NCBI GenBank assembly: GCA_900539775.1
Contig: UQDL01000003.1
Coordinates: forward strand, 62,001 to 126,000
Source of the DNA: an uncultured Anaerotruncus sp.
GTDB lineage: Bacteria > Bacillota > Clostridia > Oscillospirales > Acutalibacteraceae
DNA length: 64,000 bases
Reading direction: 5' to 3'
Under the pieces are notes generated by a model. It saw nothing but the letters and a program-made list of their open reading frames with translations, ran no database searches and was not told the DNA's origin. A program made the translations under genes and the position numbers. Below, piece by piece: positions 48,769 through 57,064 of this stretch. Each line of letters begins with the position of its first letter. Position 1 is the first letter of the stretch.

Positions 48769-49860
48769 ATGAAACTTAATTTTAAAAACGACGATTTCAA
48801 AATAATGCAAATCGCAGACACACAGGAAGGCTCAAAGGTGAGCCCCGATACACTCAATCTTATAAACACGGCAATAGAGCGTGAAAAGCCGGATTTAATC
48901 GTTTATTCCGGCGATCAAATTTGGGGGAAATCAAGCTTTGGCGGCAATGCTGCCAAGGTTGAAAAGGTGCTCAGAACTCTTACCGAGCCTGCATCTTCAA
49001 GAAAAATACCCTTTGCGGTTTGTTTCGGAAACCATGACAGGCAGGTTGGGCTTTCAAACGAGGAGCAATTCAACATTTATAAAAAATTCGATTGCTTTAT
49101 AGGCGAAAACACTCCCGGAATTGACGGATGCGCAAACCAGGTTATTGAGATTTGCAACGGCGACACACCTGCATTTTTGCTTTATCTTATAGACAGCCAC
49201 ACAAATCTTAAAGTAGGCTATGACAATGTGCATCAAAACCAAATCGATTGGTATAAAAACATCAGAGACAAATACGAAAAGCAATACGGCAAGACTGTGC
49301 CGTCAATAGTTATTCAGCACATTCCGGTTCCGGAAGTTATGGATTTGCTGATTGAGGTAAAAAAAGGCACAAAAGGCTCCGTTCAGGGATTTAGAAATCA
49401 TGCCGGAAAATGGTATATTCTTAATCCGGACAAAGTGAACAAAAACGGCTTTATGAAAGAATCCCCGGCAGACCCGATGGAAAACAGCGGCGAATTTGCC
49501 GCCATGGCCGAAAAGGGCGATGTTAAGGGCATTTATTTCGGCCACGACCATAACAATTCCTTTAACGGCAAAGTTTGCGGAATTGACCTTGGATACACGC
49601 AAGGTGCGGGATTTCATGTTTACGGCCCCGGCAAGGACAGAGGCGTTCGCATGATAAACCTTAAAAAAGACGGCTCTTATTCAACATATGATTTAAGATA
49701 CCGTGACATCATCGGCAACAAGGTTAAAGAGAAAATCAGATTTGCAATTTTGCAGATAATGCCGACAAATGTTTATGATGCGGTGAGCAGAGGCTTAAAG
49801 ATTGCCGCAGTTTTACTTGCCGTGATCATTGCCGCAATTCTTTTGAAATTTTTATTTTAA
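48769..49860 (+). CDS. Calcineurin-like metallophosphoesterase with C-terminal membrane anchor
   Basis: A 363-residue phosphoesterase. The five metal-binding blocks are visible: D17 in QIADTQ, D49 in YSGDQIWG, GNHD at 87-90, the His in VIQHIP and the GHDH motif near 265. A hydrophobic segment at about 345-363 forms a tail anchor. Relatives include purple-acid-type and cyclic-nucleotide phosphodiesterase-like enzymes; the substrate is unknown. The start has GGGTGAAAA upstream. It follows tRNA-Arg and is not obviously cotranscribed with the sulfatase, as a terminator separates them. Confidence 0.85.
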   Translation: MKLNFKNDDFKIMQIADTQEGSKVSPDTLNLINTAIEREKPDLIVYSGDQIWGKSSFGGNAAKVEKVLRTLTEPASSRKIPFAVCFGNHDRQVGLSNEEQFNIYKKFDCFIGENTPGIDGCANQVIEICNGDTPAFLLYLIDSHTNLKVGYDNVHQNQIDWYKNIRDKYEKQYGKTVPSIVIQHIPVPEVMDLLIEVKKGTKGSVQGFRNHAGKWYILNPDKVNKNGFMKESPADPMENSGEFAAMAEKGDVKGIYFGHDHNNSFNGKVCGIDLGYTQGAGFHVYGPGKDRGVRMINLKKDGSYSTYDLRYRDIIGNKVKEKIRFAILQIMPTNVYDAVSRGLKIAAVLLAVIIAAILLKFLF

Positions 49861-49883
49861 GATTTAACAGCAAATTATTATTT

Positions 49884-49926
49884 AACGCCGCAGCGGATTT
49901 AAAACCATTTTCGCAGCGGCGTTTTT
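49884..49926 (+). terminator. Terminator after the metallophosphoesterase gene
   Basis: AACGCCGC (49884-49891) and GCGGCGTT (49916-49923) form an 8-bp GC-rich stem followed by TTTTTC. Confidence 0.82.
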
Positions 49927-50048
49927 CTTTTGCATTTCCTTGAATTTTAAAAATCCAAGCACAAAACAGCAGTGACTTTTTCCAAACGAAACAAAGACAT
50001 TCGTGTCTTTTTGAAACTTTACCGGTTGTTAATTTTAAGTTCATCATA

Positions 50049-50077
50049 TTGACATAAAACGTTAAACTTTATATAAT
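50049..50077 (+). promoter_or_regulatory. Consensus promoter of the sulfatase/maturase operon
   Basis: TTGACA (50049-50054), 17 bases, TATAAT (50072-50077): a perfect sigma-A type promoter, 30 bases before the sulfatase start. Confidence 0.9.
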
Positions 50078-50107
50078 TGTATTTATATTTATTTAAGGAG
50101 GCGTATC

Positions 50108-52138
50108 ATGAAAAAAAAGATTACGCTTGACACGGGCAAAAAAGTTTTCCCGCTGATCGTTATGGTTATAGGCATTATTCTTATGCTTGCCATGTGGATT
50201 GTGCGCTTAAATATGGTTGCAATCGTGTCGGTAGGATATTGCTGCATTGTTTCGGCAATTGTTCTTTTGGGGTTATTATGCAAAAAAAAGGTTTATGCTC
50301 CCATCATTTACGGCTATGCCGCCGCCTGCATCGGTGTTATAGTTTACTATGTTATTTGGGGTGCAGATGCCGGTTTCGGTGCTTTCACGAGCGGTCTTGC
50401 CGGATTTAATTCGGCAGATCATCCGCTTATGACGGGCAGCGGCAACTTCGGCACAAGGCTTTTAGGCAACATTTTGCTTGGCCTGCCTGCCGCAATTTGC
50501 CTTTGGGGTTTATACTTCACCGCAAAGCACACCTTTAAAAAAGAAAATGCCAAAAAGTTTCTTTCTGCTGTTTTGAGCCTTTTACTTGTCGGCACAAGCA
50601 TTTCTTATGTGCTTACTATGAATATGCGTTCAAAGCCAAACTCTGAAAGATTGTGGGAAGGCCAAGACGATTATCTCGGAAAGATAGACAAAACCGCAAA
50701 TTCGGAAAGCCCGAATGTGCTTTTTGTGCTTATGGATGACCTTGGCTACGGCGACGTTTCACTCAACGGCTCGATTTTCGACACTCCGAATATTGACAGC
50801 ATCGGCGAAAACGGACTTAATTTTGAAAACTTTTATTCATCATATTCCGTTTGCTCCCCTGCACGCTTTGCCTGCATGACAGGCAGATATCCTTACAGAG
50901 GATTTGCCGATAACGTTATTTATCCCACGGTTGACAGCACATCCGTATTTGCATCAACAAGAGTGTTCAACTCTGTTGAGCTTGGCGGCAACGCAGACGG
51001 TATGCTCGGCGATGAAATTACAATGGCAGAAACATTTAAATCCGCCGGCTATACCACAGGACTTTTCGGCAAATGGCATCTTGGCGACTACGGCGAATAC
51101 CTGCCCACTAACCAGGGATTTGATTATTTCTACGGCAGCCATTATGTTAATGACATGAGCCCGTTCTATCATGTTAGAGAAGAAAACGGCGAATATACAA
51201 TAGCAAGAGGCACAGATGAGCTTAAAGACCAATCCAATGCCACAAAGTGGATTCACGATGAAATTTCCGATTGGATCACCGAGCAGGCTAAATCCGATCA
51301 GCCATTCTTTGCTTGCTACACTTCACCGTGGCCGCATGCTCCTGTTTTTGCAGGCGATGATTTTGACGGCACAACCGGCATGGGCACATATGTTGATTGC
51401 GTTCATGAGTTTGATACATATCTCGGTGAATTGTTTAACACAATGGAAGAGCTTGGCGTGCTTGAAAACACAATTATTGTTTTCACAAGCGATAACGGCC
51501 CTGCGCTTCAAGGCTCCACAAACGAGCTTCGCGGCGGTAAATATCTTGCATATGAGGGCGGCCAAAAGGTTCCGTTTATGATAAGATGGGACGATGCTAA
51601 CGGTGCTCTCGGCCAAACGGGCACAACAAGAACTCAATCTGCAACGCTTGTTGACCTTTATCCCACTCTTGTTGAACTTTGCGGAATTACCGGTGAGGGC
51701 GGCACAGTTAAAAACTATATGCCGACAGACAGAGTTATAGACGGTATTTCAATGACTCCCGTTCTTAAGAACGATGAGGTTATCCACACCAAGGATCACC
51801 CCATTCTTCATATGAAGAGAGAAGATATAAAGGCTATTCAATACACCGTTTCCACCGAAAGCGTTAAGGAGCAATATCCCGATTACAATTTCGATGTGCT
51901 TAACGACAATGAATATATAACCTTTAAATATTTTGACAGAATTCAGAACGACAACTCTGCTTTCTTTGATAAATACCGCACCAATTGGCTGCATATTCTT
52001 ACCGATGATTCGGGCGAGAATTACAACAGAACAACGGTTTATCCGGAAGTTGCGGATGAATTCCATGCAAAGCTTGATGAAATTCAAAAGAACTTCAAGG
52101 AAAACCGCCGTGGTATTATTGATAAAAACGAAAAATAA
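50108..52138 (+). CDS. Cys-type sulfatase with five-helix membrane N-terminus
   Basis: A 676-residue protein. Five hydrophobic segments lie at about 12-32, 36-58, 64-85, 119-138 and 152-170, followed by an alkaline-phosphatase-fold sulfatase domain from about 200. Metal ligands D210D211 (VLMDDLGYGDV) and the modification motif C249SPAR253, whose Cys becomes formylglycine, are present, then FGKWHLG and TSDNGPALQG. It hydrolyses sulfate esters, probably on glycans. The membrane-anchored layout resembles LtaS-type enzymes but the catalytic residue is Cys. AAGGAGG precedes the ATG. The maturase gene follows after 20 bases. Substrate is not readable. Confidence 0.92.
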   Translation: MKKKITLDTGKKVFPLIVMVIGIILMLAMWIVRLNMVAIVSVGYCCIVSAIVLLGLLCKKKVYAPIIYGYAAACIGVIVYYVIWGADAGFGAFTSGLAGFNSADHPLMTGSGNFGTRLLGNILLGLPAAICLWGLYFTAKHTFKKENAKKFLSAVLSLLLVGTSISYVLTMNMRSKPNSERLWEGQDDYLGKIDKTANSESPNVLFVLMDDLGYGDVSLNGSIFDTPNIDSIGENGLNFENFYSSYSVCSPARFACMTGRYPYRGFADNVIYPTVDSTSVFASTRVFNSVELGGNADGMLGDEITMAETFKSAGYTTGLFGKWHLGDYGEYLPTNQGFDYFYGSHYVNDMSPFYHVREENGEYTIARGTDELKDQSNATKWIHDEISDWITEQAKSDQPFFACYTSPWPHAPVFAGDDFDGTTGMGTYVDCVHEFDTYLGELFNTMEELGVLENTIIVFTSDNGPALQGSTNELRGGKYLAYEGGQKVPFMIRWDDANGALGQTGTTRTQSATLVDLYPTLVELCGITGEGGTVKNYMPTDRVIDGISMTPVLKNDEVIHTKDHPILHMKREDIKAIQYTVSTESVKEQYPDYNFDVLNDNEYITFKYFDRIQNDNSAFFDKYRTNWLHILTDDSGENYNRTTVYPEVADEFHAKLDEIQKNFKENRRGIIDKNEK

Positions 52139-52158
52139 ATTTACGGGAATGTGATGAT

Positions 52159-53265
52159 ATGCCACCTATATCTCTTATGATAAAACCGGCGTCATCGCTG
52201 TGTAATCTTTCCTGTGAATACTGCTTTTACCGGGATGTTTCCGAGCACAGGGAGCATCTCGGTTTCGGCATTATGGAAAGAGATACGGCGAAAACGCTGA
52301 TTAAAAAGGCTCTTGATTTTGCAGACGGCCATCAGGCTGCGTTTGCATTTCAGGGCGGCGAGCCGACATTGGCCGGAATTGATTTTTTCAAATATTTTGT
52401 GCGCACCGTTATGGAGCTTAACACAAAAAACAGCCCCGTTTTTTTCAGCATTCAAACAAACGGCACCATGATTACGGAGGAATGGGCAAAATTCTTTACC
52501 GCAAATCATTTCTTGGTTGGTTTGAGCCTTGACGGTGATTATGAAAGAAACAAATTTCGCAAGCTGCCGAATGGGCAGAATTCTTTTTATAAGATTCTAA
52601 AGGCAGCAGAATGCTTTAAAAGAAACGGCACTGATTTTAACATTTTAACCGTTTTAACGGGCTACTGTGCCGACAATGCCGAGGATATATACAGATATTT
52701 CAGATCAAAGGGCTTTGGATACTTACAATTCATTCCGTGCCTGCGCCCGTTTGACTCACATGAGCAAAGCGAGCTTTATATGACATGCGATCAATATGCG
52801 GATTTTTTGATAAAGATATTTAATCTTTATGTTAAAGACTATGTTCGCCATCAATACATAAGTGTCCGGCAATTTGACAATTGGGTGCGCCTTTTCCTGC
52901 GCCAGCCCACCGAGCAATGCGGAATGCTTGGCCATTGCTCGCATCAATTTGTTTCGGAAAGCAACGGCAACATCTATCCTTGTGATTTTTATTGCACAGA
53001 CGAATATTTGCTTGGCAATATAAATGAAAAAGATTTCAAGCAGCTTGCAAATTGCAAAACGGCTAAAAACTTTATTTGCGAAAGCATTGAGGTGCCGGAG
53101 CGTTGCAAGGCTTGCAGACTTTATCCGATATGCCGAGCAGGCGGTTGCAAACGAACTCAATTGAGCGAAGATTACTGCGAGGCATATAAAAAATTCTTCA
53201 CGGCATGCCTTCCGCTTTTCAGAGTTTTCATGAGCGAAAAGCCACCGCAAAACGGTGCAAAATAA
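52159..53265 (+). CDS. Anaerobic sulfatase-maturating enzyme (radical SAM, SPASM)
   Basis: A 368-residue radical SAM enzyme. The cluster motif C15NLSC19EYC22 is near the N-terminus, followed by FAFQGGEPTLAG (SAM-binding GGEP) and SIQTNGT. The C-terminal SPASM region has CGMLGHCSHQFV, NGNIYPCDFYC and a Cys-rich end (ERCKACRLYPICRAGGCKR) for two auxiliary [4Fe-4S] clusters. anSMEs oxidise the Cys of CxPxR sulfatases to formylglycine without oxygen. Its place directly after a CSPAR sulfatase makes the partner clear. It ends at a strong terminator. Confidence 0.95.
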   Translation: MPPISLMIKPASSLCNLSCEYCFYRDVSEHREHLGFGIMERDTAKTLIKKALDFADGHQAAFAFQGGEPTLAGIDFFKYFVRTVMELNTKNSPVFFSIQTNGTMITEEWAKFFTANHFLVGLSLDGDYERNKFRKLPNGQNSFYKILKAAECFKRNGTDFNILTVLTGYCADNAEDIYRYFRSKGFGYLQFIPCLRPFDSHEQSELYMTCDQYADFLIKIFNLYVKDYVRHQYISVRQFDNWVRLFLRQPTEQCGMLGHCSHQFVSESNGNIYPCDFYCTDEYLLGNINEKDFKQLANCKTAKNFICESIEVPERCKACRLYPICRAGGCKRTQLSEDYCEAYKKFFTACLPLFRVFMSEKPPQNGAK

Positions 53266-53272
53266 AAAAATT

Positions 53273-53306
53273 AAAACGGTTTCGGATTTTTTACCGAAAC
53301 CGTTTT
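53273..53306. terminator. Bidirectional terminator between maturase and XRE genes
   Basis: AAAACGGTTTCGG and CCGAAACCGTTTT form a perfect 13-bp stem with A-rich and T-rich flanks. Confidence 0.92.
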
Positions 53307-53347
53307 CTTTTGCCGCAAATTACATTGTGTTTGCAAAGATAAAGCTG

Positions 53348-53575
53348 TTAGCCAACCTTTGCAGGGGCTGTTGTGTTGCCCTCCAACCCAAGAATATAAT
53401 CAGCCGATACTTCAAGCTTTTCACAGAAGCGAACAAGATAGTTGATAGGCATTTGCCTGAAACCACGCTCATATTCGCTGTATTGTTGCTGCTTGATATC
53501 GAGCATTTTAGCAACTTCTGCCTGCTTAAGAGATTTATTCTCTCTCACAAATTTTAATCTGTTGTTATAATTCAT
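53348..53575 (-). CDS. XRE-family (Cro/CI-type) transcriptional regulator
   Basis: A 75-residue single-domain helix-turn-helix protein: RLKFVRENKSLKQAEVAKML, then the recognition helix DIKQQQYSEYERGFRQ and PINYLVRFCEKLEVSADYIL. The short C-terminus after GLEGN has no sensor domain. AGGAGGG precedes the ATG. Its upstream region contains three copies of a GGTGATATTC-type repeat, so autoregulation and control of rmuC are plausible. Confidence 0.9.
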   Translation of the reverse strand: MNYNNRLKFVRENKSLKQAEVAKMLDIKQQQYSEYERGFRQMPINYLVRFCEKLEVSADYILGLEGNTTAPAKVG

Positions 53576-53604
53576 AACAATACCCTCCTCTTCTTTTCAA
53601 CAAT

Positions 53605-53634
53605 ATTATATATCACTGCATTTTAAACATTCAA
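53605..53634 (-). promoter_or_regulatory. Promoter of the XRE gene
   Basis: On the minus strand TTGAAT (53629-53634), 18 bases, TATAAT (53605-53610). Confidence 0.72.
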
Positions 53635-53680
53635 TAAAAACAACCTTTCTTTTGTGCGATTTGCCATTTAACGGCTTTTC

Positions 53681-53778
53681 GGTGATATTCTGCCGTGTTT
53701 TGGTGATATTCGGCATTTTTAAATGAAAAGTTTTCATAATTATTCACCATATTCAATAATTATTCGCCGAATATCACC
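53681..53778. promoter_or_regulatory. Array of GGTGATATTC repeats between XRE gene and rmuC
   Basis: GGTGATATTCTGC at 53681, GGTGATATTCGGC at 53702-53714 and its exact inverted copy GCCGAATATCACC at 53766-53778. Copies 1 and 2 begin 21 bases apart (two helical turns, same face); copies 2 and 3 are a perfect 13-bp inverted repeat with a 51-base AT-rich spacer containing a degenerate half (ATTCACCATATTC). Likely a multi-site operator. The 350-base gap holds no gene. Confidence 0.65.
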
Positions 53779-53867
53779 CGTTTTTTGTAATTGTTGTGAT
53801 TTTTTTATCAATATTATCTCTTTCTTAAAGCAAGTGTCCTATTATCGGCACTCTGCTTTATAATCAC

Positions 53868-53896
53868 TTGTTTTGAGACTTCATATTTGATATAAT
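53868..53896 (+). promoter_or_regulatory. Promoter of rmuC
   Basis: TTGTTT (53868-53873), 17 bases, TATAAT (53891-53896), 30 bases before the ATG. Confidence 0.7.
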
Positions 53897-53925
53897 CTAA
53901 TCAGCAAAAAACGGAGGAACAAAAA

Positions 53926-55128
53926 ATGAACATTATAATTTGCGTTTTGCTTGCGGTTTTAATTATCATATCTGCCGCCGCACTTATTGCACAGCTTAAA
54001 GCAAAGCAAGGTAAAAGCAAAGATATGGCATTGCTTAACCAAAAAATAGACATAACGGCAAAACAAACCGATGAAGCGCTTCGCAACGTTTCAATTCAAA
54101 TGCAGGCACTCACCGAAAAAAACTATGAGCAAATGCTTAAAATAAACGAATCTTTAAGCATAAATGCCGAAAAGCAATCTCAAAAAATCGGCGAAGCGAT
54201 AACGGGAATGCAACAAAGTAACGAAAAGAAGCTTGACGAAATGAGAAACACCGTTAATGAAAAGCTTGACGAAACTTTAAACCGCCGCATAAGCAGCTCT
54301 TTCAAAACGGTTTCGGAGCAGCTTACGCTTGTTTACCAAAGCCTCGGAGAAATGAAAACGCTTTCCGCAGGAGTTACAGACAATGTTAAAGATTTGAACA
54401 GAGTTTTAACCAATGTTAAAGCGCGCGGCACTTGGGCTGAGGTTCAGCTTGGAAACATACTTGACGAAACCATCCCCGGAATGTATGAAACAAACGTGCA
54501 AACAAACCCGGCATACAACGGCAGAGTTGAATTTGCCGTTAAAATTCCTAATGCGCAAACCGATGATATAGCATATTTACCGATAGATTCAAAATTTCCG
54601 ATGGAGGATTATATCAGGCTTTGCACGGCATCCGAGCAAGGAAACCAAGCCGCAACAGAAACTGCAAGAAAAGATTTGGAGCGCCGCATAAAAGATGAGG
54701 CAAAGCAAATAAAGCAATATGTTTCTTCACCTGCCACAACACCGTTTGCAATAATGTATTTGGCAACGGAGGGACTTTACGCAGAGATAGCATCCGGCAA
54801 AAGTGCTCTTGTTGAGCAACTGCAATCACAAGGAATTATGATTGCAGGGCCAAGCACAATTACGGCATTGCTTAACTCGCTTGCAATGGGCTTCCGCACA
54901 ATGGCAATAAACAAAAAAGCTACCGAAGTTTGGAAAATTTTGGGTGCTGCCAAAACGCAATACAACAAATTCGGCGACTTGCTTGCAAAAGCACGCAAAA
55001 AGGTTGAAGATGCAGGAAAAGCCCTTGATGAAGCAGACCACAGAAACAATATTATTCAAAAAAACCTTCGCAATGTGGAGCAGCTTGAAAGCACCAGCGC
55101 GAACGACATTTTAGGGCTTGAAGAATAA
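53926..55128 (+). CDS. rmuC: RmuC-family DNA recombination-limiting protein
   Basis: A 400-residue protein: N-terminal membrane segment (IIICVLLAVLIIISAAALIA), a long coiled coil (about 30-140), then the RmuC core with KARGTWAEVQLGNILDE, YLPIDSKFPMEDY and FAIMYLATEGLYAEI. The core is a predicted PD-(D/E)XK-like nuclease fold; the E. coli protein limits inversion at short inverted repeats and RmuC homologues are linked to phage defence. GGAGGA precedes the ATG. It faces away from the XRE gene across the repeat array. It ends at a shared terminator. Confidence 0.93.
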   Translation: MNIIICVLLAVLIIISAAALIAQLKAKQGKSKDMALLNQKIDITAKQTDEALRNVSIQMQALTEKNYEQMLKINESLSINAEKQSQKIGEAITGMQQSNEKKLDEMRNTVNEKLDETLNRRISSSFKTVSEQLTLVYQSLGEMKTLSAGVTDNVKDLNRVLTNVKARGTWAEVQLGNILDETIPGMYETNVQTNPAYNGRVEFAVKIPNAQTDDIAYLPIDSKFPMEDYIRLCTASEQGNQAATETARKDLERRIKDEAKQIKQYVSSPATTPFAIMYLATEGLYAEIASGKSALVEQLQSQGIMIAGPSTITALLNSLAMGFRTMAINKKATEVWKILGAAKTQYNKFGDLLAKARKKVEDAGKALDEADHRNNIIQKNLRNVEQLESTSANDILGLEE

Positions 55129-55146
55129 TTAAAAAATGCAGAGAAA

Positions 55147-55177
55147 AAAGCGGCAGTTCAACATGAACTGCCGCTTT
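55147..55177. terminator. Bidirectional terminator between rmuC and a hypothetical gene
   Basis: AAAGCGGCAGTTCA and TGAACTGCCGCTTT form a perfect 14-bp stem with a 3-base loop. Confidence 0.9.
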
Positions 55178-55189
55178 GGTTTTAACAGA

Positions 55190-55654
55190 CTATTCCCAAA
55201 TAAAAGAAATGCGGGTTACAAAAAGATCAAGATAAACAGACGAATATCTGCCGATATATTTAGCAAAAAAAGTTTGCACACCGCTGCCGCTTATTGTAGT
55301 GTTTAGCATTTCAAACTCAAGATCCGGCGCAATAATAACAAACTCACGCAATGAAAGAATTTTTGTTTTATATTCATTGTGGCTGTTTAAATCCGTTTCA
55401 AGCACAGCACAGCTGAGACCCATGGCATCCACAAGCTCATATTCAACGGTGCATTTTTTAAATGCTTTATACTCCTCATAATTATCAGCAACAGAATAAT
55501 CATTTTCATCAATGGCAAGATTGTCAAACACAAGGCTTAATTTATTGCCTGCCAATGAAATATTAGTCATCTTCTTATCGTGAAGAATAGCAAAATTCAC
55601 ATCAAAATCACGATAAATAAAATTGCCTGTTTCGATATCAAAGGTTGAAACCAT
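55190..55654 (-). CDS. Hypothetical protein
   Basis: A 154-residue soluble, beta-rich looking protein (MVSTFDIETGNFIYRDFDVN ... LEFEMLNTTISGSGVQTFFA). No motif, signal or membrane segment is recognised and no family comes to mind. AAAGGAAG lies eight bases before the ATG and codon use matches neighbours, so it is likely real. It appears monocistronic. Function unknown. Confidence 0.62.
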   Translation of the reverse strand: MVSTFDIETGNFIYRDFDVNFAILHDKKMTNISLAGNKLSLVFDNLAIDENDYSVADNYEEYKAFKKCTVEYELVDAMGLSCAVLETDLNSHNEYKTKILSLREFVIIAPDLEFEMLNTTISGSGVQTFFAKYIGRYSSVYLDLFVTRISFIWE

Positions 55655-55854
55655 ATATTTGCTTCCTTTCTTAAATCATAATTATTGCAGCCGCTTGCCC
55701 GATAAAATGAACGCAAATGCACAAAAGCAGCAAAACGGCGGCACAAACATATATAATATAATCAAAACTTCTCAATATCATTCAACGCCTAATTTTACCA
55801 TATCAAAAATATTTTGTAAAGGCAAGCAATTGTAAACATTATATGTAATGATTG

Positions 55855-55883
55855 TTGATAAATGGTAAATATCGTGATAAAAT
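55855..55883 (+). promoter_or_regulatory. Promoter of hisC
   Basis: TTGATA (55855-55860), 17 bases, TAAAAT (55878-55883). Confidence 0.72.
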
Positions 55884-55923
55884 ATCATAAAACACAGTAT
55901 TGCGGCGAAAGGAAATCAAAATA

Positions 55924-56985
55924 ATGGAAAAAGCATGGGCTGCCAATTTAAGGAACATTGAGCCATATATTCCCGGCGAACAGAGCAAGGACAAGAATAT
56001 CGTTAAAATAAACGCAAATGAAAACCCGTATCCGCCATCTCCGCTTGCGGCAAAGGCAATAAACGAATTTTGCACAAATAATTTAAGATTTTATCCGGAT
56101 GCAAACGCAGCCGAATTTAAAACTGCACTTGCAGATTATTACGAGGTTGAGCCTGAAAATATTTTTATCGGAAACGGCTCGGATGATGTGCTTGCTCTTG
56201 CATTTCAGGCATTTTTTAACGGCACAAGCCCCATTGCATATCCCGACATAACATATAGCTTTTATCCTGTGTGGTGCCGCCTTTTCAACATAGCATGCAA
56301 AACATATCCCCTTGGAAAAGATTTCAGAATTAACGCCGAGGACTACAAAGAAAAAAACGGCGGTGTTGTTATCCCAAATCCGAATGCACCAACATCTCTT
56401 GGTGAAGGCGAAGAATTCATAAGAAAAATTATGGATTATAATCAAGACAGCATTGTTATTATTGATGAGGCATATGTTGATTTCGGCGGATATTCAAGCG
56501 TTTCATTAACCAAAGAATACGAAAACCTGCTTGTTTGCGGCACTTTTTCAAAAAGCAGAAGCCTTGCAGGAATGAGAATAGGCTTTGCAATAGGAAGCAA
56601 GGCTTTGATAAGCGTGCTTGAAGCGGTTAAGAATTCTTACAACAGCTACACCGTAAACAGCATTTCAATGGCGGCCGGCACTGCCGCAATCAAAGATACC
56701 GATTACTTTAAAGCAACCGTTTCAAAGGTTATTGCCACAAGGCAGCGTGTTACGAATGAGCTGAGAAAGCTTGGGTTTACGGTGCTTGATTCGCAAACAA
56801 ACTTTATTTTTGCAACACACGGCAATAAAAGCATGAAAGAGTATTTTGAATATTTAAAAAAGCACAATGTGTTTATAAGATATTTCAATTTGCCGAGAAT
56901 AGATAATTATGTGCGCATAACAATTGGCACAGATGATGAAATGGACATTTTTCTTGCCGAAACAAAAAAATTCCTTGCAAAATAA
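55924..56985 (+). CDS. hisC: Histidinol-phosphate aminotransferase
   Basis: A 353-residue class I/II PLP aminotransferase: NANENPYPPSPLAAKAIN, FIGNGSDDVLALAFQAF, IPNPNAPTSLG, IIDEAYVDFGG and the PLP lysine in CGTFSKSRSLAGMRIG. It converts imidazole-acetol phosphate to histidinol phosphate. It stands alone, away from other his genes. The motif IPNPNAPTS is the usual histidine-pathway form, although single members can also serve phenylalanine/tyrosine synthesis. The start at 55924 is chosen for AAAGGAAA upstream rather than the ATG at 55900. Confidence 0.92.
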   Translation: MEKAWAANLRNIEPYIPGEQSKDKNIVKINANENPYPPSPLAAKAINEFCTNNLRFYPDANAAEFKTALADYYEVEPENIFIGNGSDDVLALAFQAFFNGTSPIAYPDITYSFYPVWCRLFNIACKTYPLGKDFRINAEDYKEKNGGVVIPNPNAPTSLGEGEEFIRKIMDYNQDSIVIIDEAYVDFGGYSSVSLTKEYENLLVCGTFSKSRSLAGMRIGFAIGSKALISVLEAVKNSYNSYTVNSISMAAGTAAIKDTDYFKATVSKVIATRQRVTNELRKLGFTVLDSQTNFIFATHGNKSMKEYFEYLKKHNVFIRYFNLPRIDNYVRITIGTDDEMDIFLAETKKFLAK

Positions 56986-57021
56986 TTTCAAAGCTAAAAA
57001 ATATTACATAAACAAAATAAA

Positions 57022-57054
57022 AGCACAGAGCAGTTTAATAAACTGCCCCGTGCT
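57022..57054. terminator. Bidirectional terminator between hisC and clpC
   Basis: AGCACAGAGCAGTTT and AAACTGCCCCGTGCT pair over 15 positions on the minus-strand RNA (two G-U), followed there by TTTTATTTTG. Confidence 0.85.
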
Positions 57055-57064
57055 TTTTGTTTTA

